A stretch of DNA of 64,000 nucleotides. Source: Oxalobacteraceae bacterium (lineage in GTDB: Bacteria > Pseudomonadota > Gammaproteobacteria > Burkholderiales > Burkholderiaceae_D). A program made the position numbers and the translations under genes. Under the pieces are notes generated by a model. It ran no database searches. It saw nothing but the letters and a program-made list of their open reading frames with translations, and was not told the DNA's origin. The stretch covers positions 62,001 to 126,000 of the forward strand of contig JAUYNR010000022.1 in assembly GCA_030698225.1 (NCBI GenBank). The letters run 5' to 3'. Shown piece after piece: positions 9,528 through 19,539 of this stretch (position 1 is the stretch's first letter; every line of letters begins with the position of its first letter).

Positions 9528-12500
9528 TTGCCCCTTATGCCGGCCGGAGAACCCATGGAAACCACGCAGCGCATGAATAATAAATTGGGGTGGTTTTCCT
9601 GGCTATTTCTGAGGGCCGGCTTGCTGGCTGCCGCCATTGTGTACTGGCAGGGCAGTGCAATGGTGGAGCGGGAGTTATCGTCGCAACTCGATTTTCGGGC
9701 GCGCGAGGCGCAATACAATATTGAACGCCAGGTAAGTGTCTATACAGAGATATTGCGCGGATTGCAGGCGCAATTTGTCGCCAATCCCGATCTTTCGCGC
9801 CGTGCCTTCCAGCAGGTGGCGGCTACGCTCGATCTGAATCATCGCTTGCCCGGCGTGCAGGCTGCGGCATTTACCCGCAAGTATGCAGCGTCGGAACGGG
9901 AGCAGATCGCCGCATCCCAGCAGACGGAGCTGCTTAAAAATAATCCTGGCTATCCGGCCTTTACGATGCCTCCGGCCACTTCCCTGCCTGATATTTTCAT
10001 CGTGCAGTACATTGAGCCGATCGCGAAAAATCAGGGCGGAGCCTGGTTCGAACAGGGGACGGAACCGAAGCGCCGCATCGCCATCGAGCGCGCGCGCGAC
10101 AGCGGCGAATGGTCGGTCAGCGGGCGGGTGCGCCTGTTCGTCGCGCCGGGCAACGTCGATGGCATCGTTTTCTTCCTGCCGCTCTATCGCGGCGGCGAGG
10201 TGCCCGCCAGCGTGGAGCAACGCCGCGAAAAATTCCATGGCACGGTTCTGCTGGCGGTACGGGTCGACGATATGCTGCGCAGCGTATTTGGCCCAAAACT
10301 ACTCGACGATCTCGATATCCGGATCGTCGAACAATCCGGAACGCAGCCGCAAGCTGCGGCCGACAATCTGATATTCAACAGCGCCAATTACCGCGACACC
10401 GCGATGCTGCCGGCAAGTAATGACAGCTTGCCGCTCACGCGCCGGCTTACGGTCGCGCATGGCGGCAATGCCTGGGAGGTGATCGTTACCGCACTGCCGA
10501 AATTCTCCAACACTTCGCAGCAATGGTTGCCATCAATCGCAGCCTTCGCCGCCGTGGTATTGAGCCTGCTGGTGTTCTTCTTCATGCGCACGCTCGACTA
10601 TTCGCGCCAGGTGGCAGATGCGCGTACCCGTGAGATCGCGCGCTCGCTCGATTCCCGCGAGAAGCAGCTTAACGGGATTGTCGAATCTATCGATCAGGTG
10701 CTCTGGACGTTTGAAATGCCTGCAGGAACACTCAACTACGTCAGTCCGGCAGTCGAACGGGTATACGGGCATCCAGCCGACGCATTTTATGCAAATGCGC
10801 GGCTGTGGCTCGAATGCATTCATCCGGACGATCGCAGCAGTGTGCGCGCCGGTTCAAAGGCGATTGTCGAAACCGGCTCCAAGACCATCCACTACCGGAT
10901 TGTCCGGCTCGATGGCGAAATACGCTGGATGCGTTACGACGCGCATTTCATTGCCGGTACAGTACCCGGCAGCGGCCGTATCGACAGCGTCGGCAGCGAC
11001 ATCACCGAGCAACATCGGCTGGAACAGTCATTGCAGCGCAGCAATCGCGCATTGCGTGCGATACATGAGTGCAAAGCAGTGATTGTCGGCAGCAAGCTTG
11101 AGAATGCGCTGCTGCAGGGTATTTGCGAGGTTATCGCGCAATCCGGGTATCGGATGGCGTGGGCCGGAATCTGCTGCGCCGACGGCAGTGCAGCCATTGC
11201 GCCGGTTGCGGCGGCCGGATTGCATCACGATTACGTCGGCTGCATCAGCGCAGCGCTGGAAGCGGGTGTACGCGGCGACAGCTTGATAGGAAGCGCGCTG
11301 CGCAGCCGCATGCCATCGGTGGCAAACCGTTTCGACAGCGACCCGCGGCTAATGCACTGCCGCACGGAAGCATTGTGCCGCGGCTTCAATTCGATGATTG
11401 CGCTGCCGCTGCTGCATGAGGATGAGATGCTGGGCATATTGAACGTCTATGCGGCGGAACAGGATGCATTCGATGCCGGAGAGGTCGATTTGCTTACCGG
11501 CCTGGTGCAGAGCATAAGCGATGCGATTGCAGCGCTGCGCCATCGCAGCCGGCATCAGGCAACCAAGATCGAACTGCGTCTATTCAAGCGCGCCATTGAA
11601 GCCAGTGCCAATGCAATTGTGATTACCAGCGCGGTTGCGCCGGATTATCCGGTGACATACGTCAACCCTGCGTTCGAGCGGATGACCGGCTATCCGGCAG
11701 ATGAAATGATTGGGCGCAGCTTACGCGTGTTGCAACGCAACGACGCGCAACAGCCCGGCCTGCAGGAAATCCGTGCCACGCTGCGGGAACGCGGCACAGG
11801 TCAGGCGGTGGTACGCAATTACCGCAAGGACGGCACGCTGTTCTGGAGCGAAGTATTCATTGCGCCGGTCAAGGACGATGCCGGCACGGTAAGTCATTTT
11901 GTAGCCGCCAAATACGACATTACCGAAACCAGGCACTATCAAACCGAGCTGGAGTTTCAGGCCAACCACGATGGACTCACTGCACTGGCCAATCGCAACC
12001 TGCTGCACGACCGCCTGCGCCAAGCCATCGGGCACGCCGGGCACGATGATGATCCGGTATGGGTGGTATTCATTGATCTCGACCGTTTCAAGTTCGTCAA
12101 CGACACGCTTGGCCATCAGGCCGGCGATGCGCTGCTGAAACTGGTTGCCAAGCGCTTGATGGACTCGGTCCGGGTCACCGATACCGTGGCACGGCTGGGC
12201 GGCGATGAATTTGTACTGGTCTTATCGGAGCGCAATGCCGATCGCCCAAGCACCGGCGTGGTGCAGCGGATCATGAATGCGATTGCGCAACCGTTCGTGA
12301 TCGAAGAACATGAGTTCTTCCTGACTTCCAGTATCGGTATCGCGGTGTATCCAAACGATGGCAAGGATTCGGATACGCTCATCAAGCATGCCGACGTTGC
12401 GATGTACCGCGCCAAGGATCTTGGGCGCAATAATTTTCAGTTTTACACGGCCGAGATGAACCAGCGCGCGCTGGAGCGATTGCGCATCGAGGGCGACTTG

Positions 12501-13313
12501 CGCCTGGCGCTGGAGCGCGGCGAATTCCTGCTGCACTATCAGCCCCAGGTAGATCTGCACAGCGGCTGCATGGTCGGGATGGAAGCATTGATACGCTGGA
12601 ATCACCCGACACGCGGCCTGGTGCCGCCGGCAAGCTTCATCAATCTGGCCGAGGAAACTGGTCTGATCGTGCCGATCGGGCATTGGGTGATCCGCACCGC
12701 ATGCGCGCAAAACAAGACATGGCAGCGCGCCGGCCATGCGCCGTTGCGGGTGGCCGTAAACCTGTCGGCGGCACAGTTCGCCCAGCACGATCTGGTGCAG
12801 CTGATCACGGCCGCGCTTGACGACGCACAGCTTGAACCGCGCTATCTTGAAATTGAACTCACTGAAAGTCTGGTGATGACCGATGTCGCCCGCACCATCG
12901 GCATCTTGCGCGAACTCAAGGCGCTTGGCGTGCATGTGTCGATTGACGATTTTGGTACCGGCTATTCGAGCCTGTCATACCTGAAGCGCTTTCCGATCGA
13001 TGTATTAAAAATTGACCAGTCATTCGTGCGCGATATCACGGTCAATCCCGACGACGCGGCGATTGTCGCATCGATCATCTCGCTGGCGCACAGCCTGCGG
13101 CTCAATGTGATCGCCGAAGGGGTTGAAAATGAAGAACAATTAATGTTCCTGCGGGACAAAGGTTGCGACCAGATCCAGGGCTATTACTTCAGCCGGCCAG
13201 TGCCAGGCGAGGCCATCGACATCCTGCTGCAGCAAGGCAAGAAGCTGCAAATGGAACAATTAGGACTTACGCAAAAAGCAAGCGTTAGCCGAACTTGCGC
13301 GCCAGCTACTTGA
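9528..13313 (+). CDS. CHASE-PAS-GAF-PAS-GGDEF-EAL cyclic-di-GMP signalling protein
   Basis: CHASE-like N-terminus; PAS motifs; RVTDTVARLGGDEF (GGDEF plus RxxD I-site); EALIRW, ELTES, IDDFGTGYSSLSYLKRFP (EAL). Confidence 0.9.
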   Translation: MPLMPAGEPMETTQRMNNKLGWFSWLFLRAGLLAAAIVYWQGSAMVERELSSQLDFRAREAQYNIERQVSVYTEILRGLQAQFVANPDLSRRAFQQVAATLDLNHRLPGVQAAAFTRKYAASEREQIAASQQTELLKNNPGYPAFTMPPATSLPDIFIVQYIEPIAKNQGGAWFEQGTEPKRRIAIERARDSGEWSVSGRVRLFVAPGNVDGIVFFLPLYRGGEVPASVEQRREKFHGTVLLAVRVDDMLRSVFGPKLLDDLDIRIVEQSGTQPQAAADNLIFNSANYRDTAMLPASNDSLPLTRRLTVAHGGNAWEVIVTALPKFSNTSQQWLPSIAAFAAVVLSLLVFFFMRTLDYSRQVADARTREIARSLDSREKQLNGIVESIDQVLWTFEMPAGTLNYVSPAVERVYGHPADAFYANARLWLECIHPDDRSSVRAGSKAIVETGSKTIHYRIVRLDGEIRWMRYDAHFIAGTVPGSGRIDSVGSDITEQHRLEQSLQRSNRALRAIHECKAVIVGSKLENALLQGICEVIAQSGYRMAWAGICCADGSAAIAPVAAAGLHHDYVGCISAALEAGVRGDSLIGSALRSRMPSVANRFDSDPRLMHCRTEALCRGFNSMIALPLLHEDEMLGILNVYAAEQDAFDAGEVDLLTGLVQSISDAIAALRHRSRHQATKIELRLFKRAIEASANAIVITSAVAPDYPVTYVNPAFERMTGYPADEMIGRSLRVLQRNDAQQPGLQEIRATLRERGTGQAVVRNYRKDGTLFWSEVFIAPVKDDAGTVSHFVAAKYDITETRHYQTELEFQANHDGLTALANRNLLHDRLRQAIGHAGHDDDPVWVVFIDLDRFKFVNDTLGHQAGDALLKLVAKRLMDSVRVTDTVARLGGDEFVLVLSERNADRPSTGVVQRIMNAIAQPFVIEEHEFFLTSSIGIAVYPNDGKDSDTLIKHADVAMYRAKDLGRNNFQFYTAEMNQRALERLRIEGDLRLALERGEFLLHYQPQVDLHSGCMVGMEALIRWNHPTRGLVPPASFINLAEETGLIVPIGHWVIRTACAQNKTWQRAGHAPLRVAVNLSAAQFAQHDLVQLITAALDDAQLEPRYLEIELTESLVMTDVARTIGILRELKALGVHVSIDDFGTGYSSLSYLKRFPIDVLKIDQSFVRDITVNPDDAAIVASIISLAHSLRLNVIAEGVENEEQLMFLRDKGCDQIQGYYFSRPVPGEAIDILLQQGKKLQMEQLGLTQKASVSRTCAPAT

Positions 13314-14058
13314 TCCGCTCGATACGCTGCAGCGTTTGTTCTATGAAGTCGCTGTCGGCATCGGAAAAGCGCAGCCGCACCGGATACCAGTGGCGCGCGG
13401 GCGCCAGCCAGATGTCGAGTTGCTGCTCCTTTGAATCGGGCGGCGGGGCTTTGCGCAGATGGATCGCTTGCAACCTGCCGAGCGGCGTATCGATGGTTTT
13501 CTTGCCGATTACCTTGAAGCTCCAGGTTTGCGCATCGCGCTGCCCGGCGACGAAAAACTGCCAGTGCGAACCGGCCTTGAACTTGTTCGGTGCGCCGCGC
13601 GCGACCGCTACCAATTGCCAGATTGCGCTGGTGCGGTCCTGTTCGCCGCCCAGCAACGGGTAACTGCGGTCGGATCCGGTAAAGCGGATGACCTTGCCCT
13701 GACGGTCGAAACTGGTGCTGGCGAGCGGTTTGCGCAAGCGTTTTTCGGTCGATTCCAGCGGCGCCAGGCCAAATGCGTCAATCGCACCGGTGCTGCCGGC
13801 GTCCAGAATCCGCCCCAGCAGCATCGCCTCGGTCTGGGTGTTGATGCTGTATTGACGGCCGCTGGCGCGCCATTCGATCTTGGCCTTGCCGTTCAGCGAC
13901 AAGCCGCTCTGTCTGGCTTGAATGGTGTAGAACAAATCTGCGGACGGTGCCGGATCGGTCGCATAGCGCTTGACCGGATGTTCGGGCAACGGCGCAGCGG
14001 CTGCGCTGGCGCTGCACAGGCAAAGTGCCAGGAAACGGGATAAGGTACTGCGCAACAT
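13306..14058 (-). CDS. DUF3108-domain protein
   Basis: Signal peptide; GKAKIEWRASGRQYSI, LAPARHWYPVRLRFSD; paralog of next ORF. Confidence 0.7.
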   Translation of the reverse strand: MLRSTLSRFLALCLCSASAAAAPLPEHPVKRYATDPAPSADLFYTIQARQSGLSLNGKAKIEWRASGRQYSINTQTEAMLLGRILDAGSTGAIDAFGLAPLESTEKRLRKPLASTSFDRQGKVIRFTGSDRSYPLLGGEQDRTSAIWQLVAVARGAPNKFKAGSHWQFFVAGQRDAQTWSFKVIGKKTIDTPLGRLQAIHLRKAPPPDSKEQQLDIWLAPARHWYPVRLRFSDADSDFIEQTLQRIERIK

Positions 14059-14060
14059 AT

Positions 14061-15230
14061 TTATTGCTCCTGCAAACTGATGGAAGATGGCGCGCCCGGC
14101 TCGATGACCGAGGCGGCCATGTCGAGATAATCGCCATTATGATCGGTGTAGCGCAGCCGCACCGGATACCACTGCTGCTGCGGCGCCAGCCAGATGTCTA
14201 TGGTCTGGTCGAACGAGGCGGCGCGCGGTTGCCGCACCAGATGCCATGCCTGCATGTCCCCGGCCGGAATTTTAATCTGTTCCAGTCCGATCACGCGGAT
14301 GCGCCAGGTTTCCGCATCGCGCACGCCGGCCACCATCACCTCGATCTGCGCGCCGGGCGCGAACCGGCTGCTGTCGCCGCGCCCCAGCGCGGCCAGTTGC
14401 CAGCTGATGCTGGCCCTGTCCTGCTCGCCGCCCTGGCGCGGATAGGTCAGGGTGGAAGCGGAAAAGCTGAGCATCTGCGGTTCGCGCCGGAAGTGCGTAT
14501 TGGTGGCCGGCTTGCGCAAGCGTTTTTCGGTGTACAACAGCGGCGCCACACCGAAGCGATCGATCGCGCCCTCGCTGCGAAATTCCAGCACGTTGAAAAA
14601 CAGCACGCTGGCTTCGCCATTGACGGTATACGCGTTGCCATCGGTGTGCCAGGCGATCTTGCCGCTGCCGTAGACGGCCTTGCCATCCTTGCTCGACTGC
14701 ACCTCGTATTTCAGCAGTGCCGGCGGCGGCGGGTCGATCGCCTGCTGCAGCGCGCCGCCAGCCGCGCGCTCAGCGGCAGATTCAACGTCGGAATCGGCAT
14801 CGGGCCCGGCCTGCGCGGCGGGCAGCTGGTCCGGCGCCAGCACGATGGCGGGCTCGATGCTGCTGCCCGGCACTTCCATGCCTTCCATCTGGTCCGCATA
14901 CGCTGCGGTCTCAAGCGGGGTCGCCGCGCTGATTGCCGGCGCACTGAGGGCGGGGGCAACGGGCTTGGGGGTCGGGCGCGGCTTTGGTTTGGCTGCCGGC
15001 CGTTGCACTGGACGCGGCGGCGCCGGGGCCGCAGCCGGCTGCGGCAACTGGCGCAAGCGCAATTGCGCGCTGACGACGCGCTGCGACGGCGGTTCCGGTG
15101 CCGGCGCGGGAATGCCGATCTGCCAGCCGGCCAGGTTCAAGACCGTCCCATGCAGCAGCGCGGATGCGAGCAGCAGCGCAAGCCAGCGTCTTGGCTGGCC
15201 CGGTGGTGCTGATTGGCTGGATCTACTCAT
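14061..15230 (-). CDS. DUF3108-domain protein with proline-rich N-terminal linker
   Basis: Membrane anchor plus PKPRPTPKPVAP linker; IWLAPQQQWYPVRLRYTDHNGDYLDM. Confidence 0.7.
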   Translation of the reverse strand: MSRSSQSAPPGQPRRWLALLLASALLHGTVLNLAGWQIGIPAPAPEPPSQRVVSAQLRLRQLPQPAAAPAPPRPVQRPAAKPKPRPTPKPVAPALSAPAISAATPLETAAYADQMEGMEVPGSSIEPAIVLAPDQLPAAQAGPDADSDVESAAERAAGGALQQAIDPPPPALLKYEVQSSKDGKAVYGSGKIAWHTDGNAYTVNGEASVLFFNVLEFRSEGAIDRFGVAPLLYTEKRLRKPATNTHFRREPQMLSFSASTLTYPRQGGEQDRASISWQLAALGRGDSSRFAPGAQIEVMVAGVRDAETWRIRVIGLEQIKIPAGDMQAWHLVRQPRAASFDQTIDIWLAPQQQWYPVRLRYTDHNGDYLDMAASVIEPGAPSSISLQEQ

Positions 15231-15421
15231 CCCGCAAGTGTATATGCTGGCGGCCGCAACTGCTGTGCCGGGTGATCGGGAACGGCATCGGGATCGTCGG
15301 CGATCTGCGGCGTCACGCGCCCAACCGGACGACGCCAGGCAAGGGCAAACATGCGCCGCCTGCCCCTGTCGCGGCGCGCTTTTATCTGCTACGCTGACAA
15401 TTCACACAATGGAGAGCGATC

Positions 15422-16114
15422 ATGACCCAGGGGAATACATACGGCGCAGGCCCGATGAGCGACACGCTCGATTTCGTCAAGAAGCTATGGGGCGGCATGA
15501 GCGTTCCCGGCATGCCGGCGATGGTAGCGCCGACCTTGTCGATCGAAGAGCTGGAGCAGAAAATAACCGATCTGAAGGCGGTCGAATCCTGGCTCAACGT
15601 CAACATGAGCATGCTGCGCAATACGATCCAGGCGATGGAAGTGCAACGCGCCACCATCGGCACGCTGCAATCGATGAGCGCCGCCTTCCAGTCTGCAGTC
15701 GATAGCAGCACGGAGCAAAAATTCGATGCCGCCACATTCTGGTCGTCGCTGCGGCCCGAGAATGCGGCTGCGGCTGCGGCTGCGGCTGCGGCTGCGGCCA
15801 GCGCCAAGGCAGCCGAGCCCGAACCGGTCAGCGCGCCGCCGGCGCCCAAGGCGACGGTCAGCGAGCCGACCGAACTGGCGGCCCAGATGGCCAGCCCGAC
15901 CGCATGGTGGGACATCCTGCAGAACCAGTTCAAGCAGGCAGTCAGCAACGCGATCGCCGAACCCGACACCAAAACTGCCGGCGGCACTGCCGCCAAAACA
16001 CCGGCCGCGGCAGGCAAACCCGTCGCAAAACCCGCTGCCAAATCAGCGCCAAAACCGGCGGCGGCAAAAGCGCCAACCGCAGCACGCAAGCGCAAGCCGG
16101 CACCCAAAGCCTGA
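15422..16114 (+). CDS. phaM: PhaM-like polyhydroxyalkanoate granule regulatory protein
   Basis: LDFVKKLWGGMSVPG...TLSIEELEQKITDLKAVESWLNVNMSMLRNTIQAMEVQRATI; Lys/Ala/Pro-rich tail. Confidence 0.75.
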   Translation: MTQGNTYGAGPMSDTLDFVKKLWGGMSVPGMPAMVAPTLSIEELEQKITDLKAVESWLNVNMSMLRNTIQAMEVQRATIGTLQSMSAAFQSAVDSSTEQKFDAATFWSSLRPENAAAAAAAAAAAASAKAAEPEPVSAPPAPKATVSEPTELAAQMASPTAWWDILQNQFKQAVSNAIAEPDTKTAGGTAAKTPAAAGKPVAKPAAKSAPKPAAAKAPTAARKRKPAPKA

Positions 16115-16347
16115 AGCAGCCGGGCTGTGTTTGCCGATTTTGCGGCATAGGATATACAGGAATATGTATTTTCTGTGCCGCGATGAAATAAAGCGGGAAT
16201 GACATGTATTTTAGCGATACCCCCGCTAATTAAAGCTTACCAGCAACTATATTCAGCCCACTATGCGGTTGAGATTCAAGGGACAGCTTTTATTTTATTG
16301 GCCGTTGTATTGACGTTGCTTTTGACGTTAAGCCGCTGGGGACGCAG

Positions 16348-16518
16348 CCGTTTGTGTGCTGCAGAAAATGGATCAGAAATGAAGGCTGTCTGAGGTATAG
16401 CAGGGGTTTCGCGGGGCACTGCCCCGCGCCTGCGTTACGGTATCCGCTTGCAAGCGGATATGCGCCCTGCAAGGGTAGCGAGTTCCTTCATTTCCCATTT
16501 TTTGCAGCACACAAACGG
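16348..16518. repeat. palindromic repeat block flanked by ~35-bp imperfect inverted repeats
   Basis: CCGTTTGTGTGCTGCAGAAAATGGATCAGAAATGAAGG (16348-16385) vs inverse of CCTTCATTTCCCATTTTTTGCAGCACACAAACGG (16485-16518); two hairpins between them. Confidence 0.7.
16400..16473. repeat. dispersed palindromic (REP-like) repeat, copy 2
   Basis: GCAGGGGTTTCGCGGGGCACTGCCCCGCGCCTGCGTTACGGTATCCGCTTGCAAGCGGATATGCGCCCTGCAAG. Confidence 0.85.
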
Positions 16519-16742
16519 GAACCCCGAAGGGGCAAGTCTGCGGTCGCCTTTCTTTTGCTTACTTTTCTTTGGCGAAGCAAAGAAAAGGGAGTAGCTGTCG
16601 GGCTACCCCCGACAAAGCTTCCACGAAGGGCACAGCAATTAATTAAGCCATCGACTTTACGGACGCCGCGCAAACACTTGCCGCAACGCATCTGGCCGAT
16701 CTGCAGTAAGATTACTGACCGAATAGTCACTAATCCAGGATC

Positions 16743-17975
16743 ATGCATTCACCCGTAGCACAACCCGCCTCACCGCCCCGCATCATCAACGAACGGCTAT
16801 TCCTGTTCACCCTTGCCGGCATCCAGTTCACCCACATCCTCGACTTCATGATCATGATGCCGCTGGGGCCGCAATTGATCCGGGTGCTGGGTCTGAGCAC
16901 GCCTGAATTCGGGCTGCTGCTGTCGTCCTACACCTTCACCGCAGCCGCCTCGGGCCTGTTCGCGGCCACCTATATCGACCGCTTCGACCGCCGCAAGCTG
17001 CTGCTGTCGCTGTATGTACTGTTCATCGTTGCCACGCTGTTTTGCGGCCTGGCTTCCAGCTATTCGACGCTGCTGGTCGCGCGCGCGATGGCCGGCGCGT
17101 TCGGCGGCGTGCTGGGCGCGATGATCCAGACCATGGTGGCCGACGTGATCCCGTTCGAGCGGCGCGGACAGGCGATGGGTACCGTGATGACCGCGTTTTC
17201 GCTCGCGACCGTGGCCGGCATACCGCTTGGCTTGTTCCTGGCCAATCACATTCCGGCGCTCGGATGGCGTGCGCCGTTCTTCTTCATCGTGCTGCTGTCG
17301 TGCGGTTTTCTGGCGATCGCCTACCGCCTGCTGCCGAACCTGACCGCCCACTTGGAGCGCGTGCGGACCGGCAATATCTTCGTCCAAATCTACCGGGTCG
17401 CGAAGGAGCCCAATCACCTGCGGGCATTCGGCTTCGTGGCGCTGCTGATGATGGCCGGCTTCACGGTGATTCCGTACATCGCGCTGTACGTCACGGCCAA
17501 CGTCGGCATGCCGGAAAGTTTCATCACCGTCATCTACCTGTGCGGCGGCGCAGCCACTTTTTTCACTTCACGCGCGATCGGGACGCTGGCCGACCGCCAC
17601 GGCAAAATCACGCTGTTCAGGTGGGTCGCGCTGGCATCCTTCATCCCGCTGCTGATCACCACCCATATGACACCGGTGGCCTGGTGGCTGGTTCTGATCA
17701 ATTCGACCGTTTTCTTCATCCTGGTACCGGGCCGCATGATTCCCGCCATGGCGCTGGTCAGCGCCGCCGCGCATCCGCAAGTGCGCGGCACCTTCATGAG
17801 CCTGGTGTCGTCGGTGCAGATGTTCTCGTCGGGCCTGGCGTCGTTGCTGGCCGGGCTGATCATCACGCGCACCGCCAGCGGGCAGATCGCGCATTACGAT
17901 CTGGTCGGCTATCTGGCTGTTGCCTGCGGCCTGCTGGCAATCTGGCTCGCGCATCGGCTGAAAGTGGCCGGATAG
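16743..17975 (+). CDS. MFS transporter
   Basis: 12-TM pattern; FTHILDFMIMMPLGPQL, DRFDRRKLLL, FERRGQAMGTVMTAFSLATVAGIPLG. Confidence 0.85.
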   Translation: MHSPVAQPASPPRIINERLFLFTLAGIQFTHILDFMIMMPLGPQLIRVLGLSTPEFGLLLSSYTFTAAASGLFAATYIDRFDRRKLLLSLYVLFIVATLFCGLASSYSTLLVARAMAGAFGGVLGAMIQTMVADVIPFERRGQAMGTVMTAFSLATVAGIPLGLFLANHIPALGWRAPFFFIVLLSCGFLAIAYRLLPNLTAHLERVRTGNIFVQIYRVAKEPNHLRAFGFVALLMMAGFTVIPYIALYVTANVGMPESFITVIYLCGGAATFFTSRAIGTLADRHGKITLFRWVALASFIPLLITTHMTPVAWWLVLINSTVFFILVPGRMIPAMALVSAAAHPQVRGTFMSLVSSVQMFSSGLASLLAGLIITRTASGQIAHYDLVGYLAVACGLLAIWLAHRLKVAG

Positions 17976-18106
17976 CATCCCGGCGGTTTTTCAAAAAAAA
18001 TATGTGAATGTCATCGATACGACTGCGCGCACCTCGCTGCTTCGACTACCATGGCCGGATACCGGATGCACATCCACACACCACCGGATAGGGAGCACAG
18101 CGCACC

Positions 18107-19402
18107 ATGTCAGTCCAGGACCTCTACCAAAAAAAACGCGGCAGCGCAGAAGATGCGATCGCTCAGATCAAAAACGGCGACTTCATCATTGTCCCGACCG
18201 GCGTCGGCGAGCCGCCAACCCTGCTGACGGCGCTGTCGGAACAGCGGCGCCGCTTCCATGATGTGAAGGTGGCGCAGATCCTGGCGGTGCGCAAATACGG
18301 CTACATCGACCCGGAAACGGTCGAGCATGTGCGCCATGTCGCGTTCTTCTTCGGCGGCGCCTCGCGCGCCGGCGGCCAGGAAGGCTGGATCGATTTCATT
18401 CCAAGTTACTTTTCAGAAATGCCGGGCATGATCGAGCGTGGCCAGATTCCGGCCGACGTGGTGTTTTCGATGGCTTCGACCATGGACAGTCACGGCTATT
18501 TTTCGCTCAGCCTGGGTGCCGACTACACGATGGCGGCGATCGCCCGTGCGCGCGCGGTGGTGCTCGAAGTCAACCCGAACGTGCCGTTTGCCAACGGCAA
18601 CTGCCATATCCACATCTCGCAAGTGACGGCGCTGATCGAGAGCAGCGAACCGGTGCTGGAGGTGGGCTTGCCGAAAATCGGCCCGGTGCAGCAAGCGATC
18701 GGCAAATATGTGGCCGACATGATCGAGGACGGTTCGACGCTGCAGATCGGCTACGGCGGCATCCCGGATGCGGTGGTGATGCAGCTGACCAGCAAGCACG
18801 ACCTCGGCATCCATACCGAGATGATCGGCGACGGCATCCTGACGCTGCTTGAAAGCGGCGCCGTCACCAACAAAAAGAAAACCTTCATGCCGGGCAAGAT
18901 GGTCGCCACCTTTGCGCTCGGCTCGAAAAAACTGTACCAGTTCATGGAACGCAATCCGGCGCTCGAAATCCATCCGGTCGACTTCACCAACGATCCGTAC
19001 ATCGCGGCGCAAAACGACAAGCTGGTGGCGATCAATGCGACGCTGCAGATCGACCTGCTGGGCCAGTGCGGCTCCGAAAGCCTGGGCCACCTGCCGTATT
19101 CCGGCACCGGCGGCCAGGCCGATTTCGTGCGCGCCGCCAACCGCTCACGCGGCGGCAAGGCCTTCATCGTGCTGCCGTCGACCGCGAAAAACGACAGCAT
19201 CAGCCGCATCGTGCCGGCGCTTGCGCCCGGCACCCACGTCAGCACCGGCAAGAACGACATCAACTACGTGGTCACCGAATTCGGCGTCGCGCAGCTGCGC
19301 GGCAAGAGCGCGAAGCAACGCGCCCAGGAAATGATCGCGATCGCCGATCCGGATTTCCGCGCCGAACTGACTGCAGCGGCCAGACAGATGCATCTGCTGT
19401 AA
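18107..19402 (+). CDS. acetyl-CoA hydrolase/transferase family protein
   Basis: 431 aa; EVNPNVPFANGNCHIHISQV, QIGYGGIPDAVV, GQCGSESLGHLPYSGTGGQADFVRAA. Confidence 0.85.
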   Translation: MSVQDLYQKKRGSAEDAIAQIKNGDFIIVPTGVGEPPTLLTALSEQRRRFHDVKVAQILAVRKYGYIDPETVEHVRHVAFFFGGASRAGGQEGWIDFIPSYFSEMPGMIERGQIPADVVFSMASTMDSHGYFSLSLGADYTMAAIARARAVVLEVNPNVPFANGNCHIHISQVTALIESSEPVLEVGLPKIGPVQQAIGKYVADMIEDGSTLQIGYGGIPDAVVMQLTSKHDLGIHTEMIGDGILTLLESGAVTNKKKTFMPGKMVATFALGSKKLYQFMERNPALEIHPVDFTNDPYIAAQNDKLVAINATLQIDLLGQCGSESLGHLPYSGTGGQADFVRAANRSRGGKAFIVLPSTAKNDSISRIVPALAPGTHVSTGKNDINYVVTEFGVAQLRGKSAKQRAQEMIAIADPDFRAELTAAARQMHLL

Positions 19403-19409
19403 CGGCTCG

Positions 19410-19429
19410 CTTGCAGGTATGCCTGCAAG
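19410..19429. terminator. stem-loop after CoA-transferase CDS
   Basis: CTTGCAGGTATGCCTGCAAG, 8-bp stem and 4-nt loop; no U-tract. Confidence 0.35.
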
Positions 19430-19539
19430 GTCAGGAGCAACGGCCCCGTACGCGATGGCCTTTGTACAGAAATGACAGGTGGACGCTAAAGCATAGCTGA
19501 CGGGCGTGCCCCCGAACAAGAATACTGGACCCGAATTTT

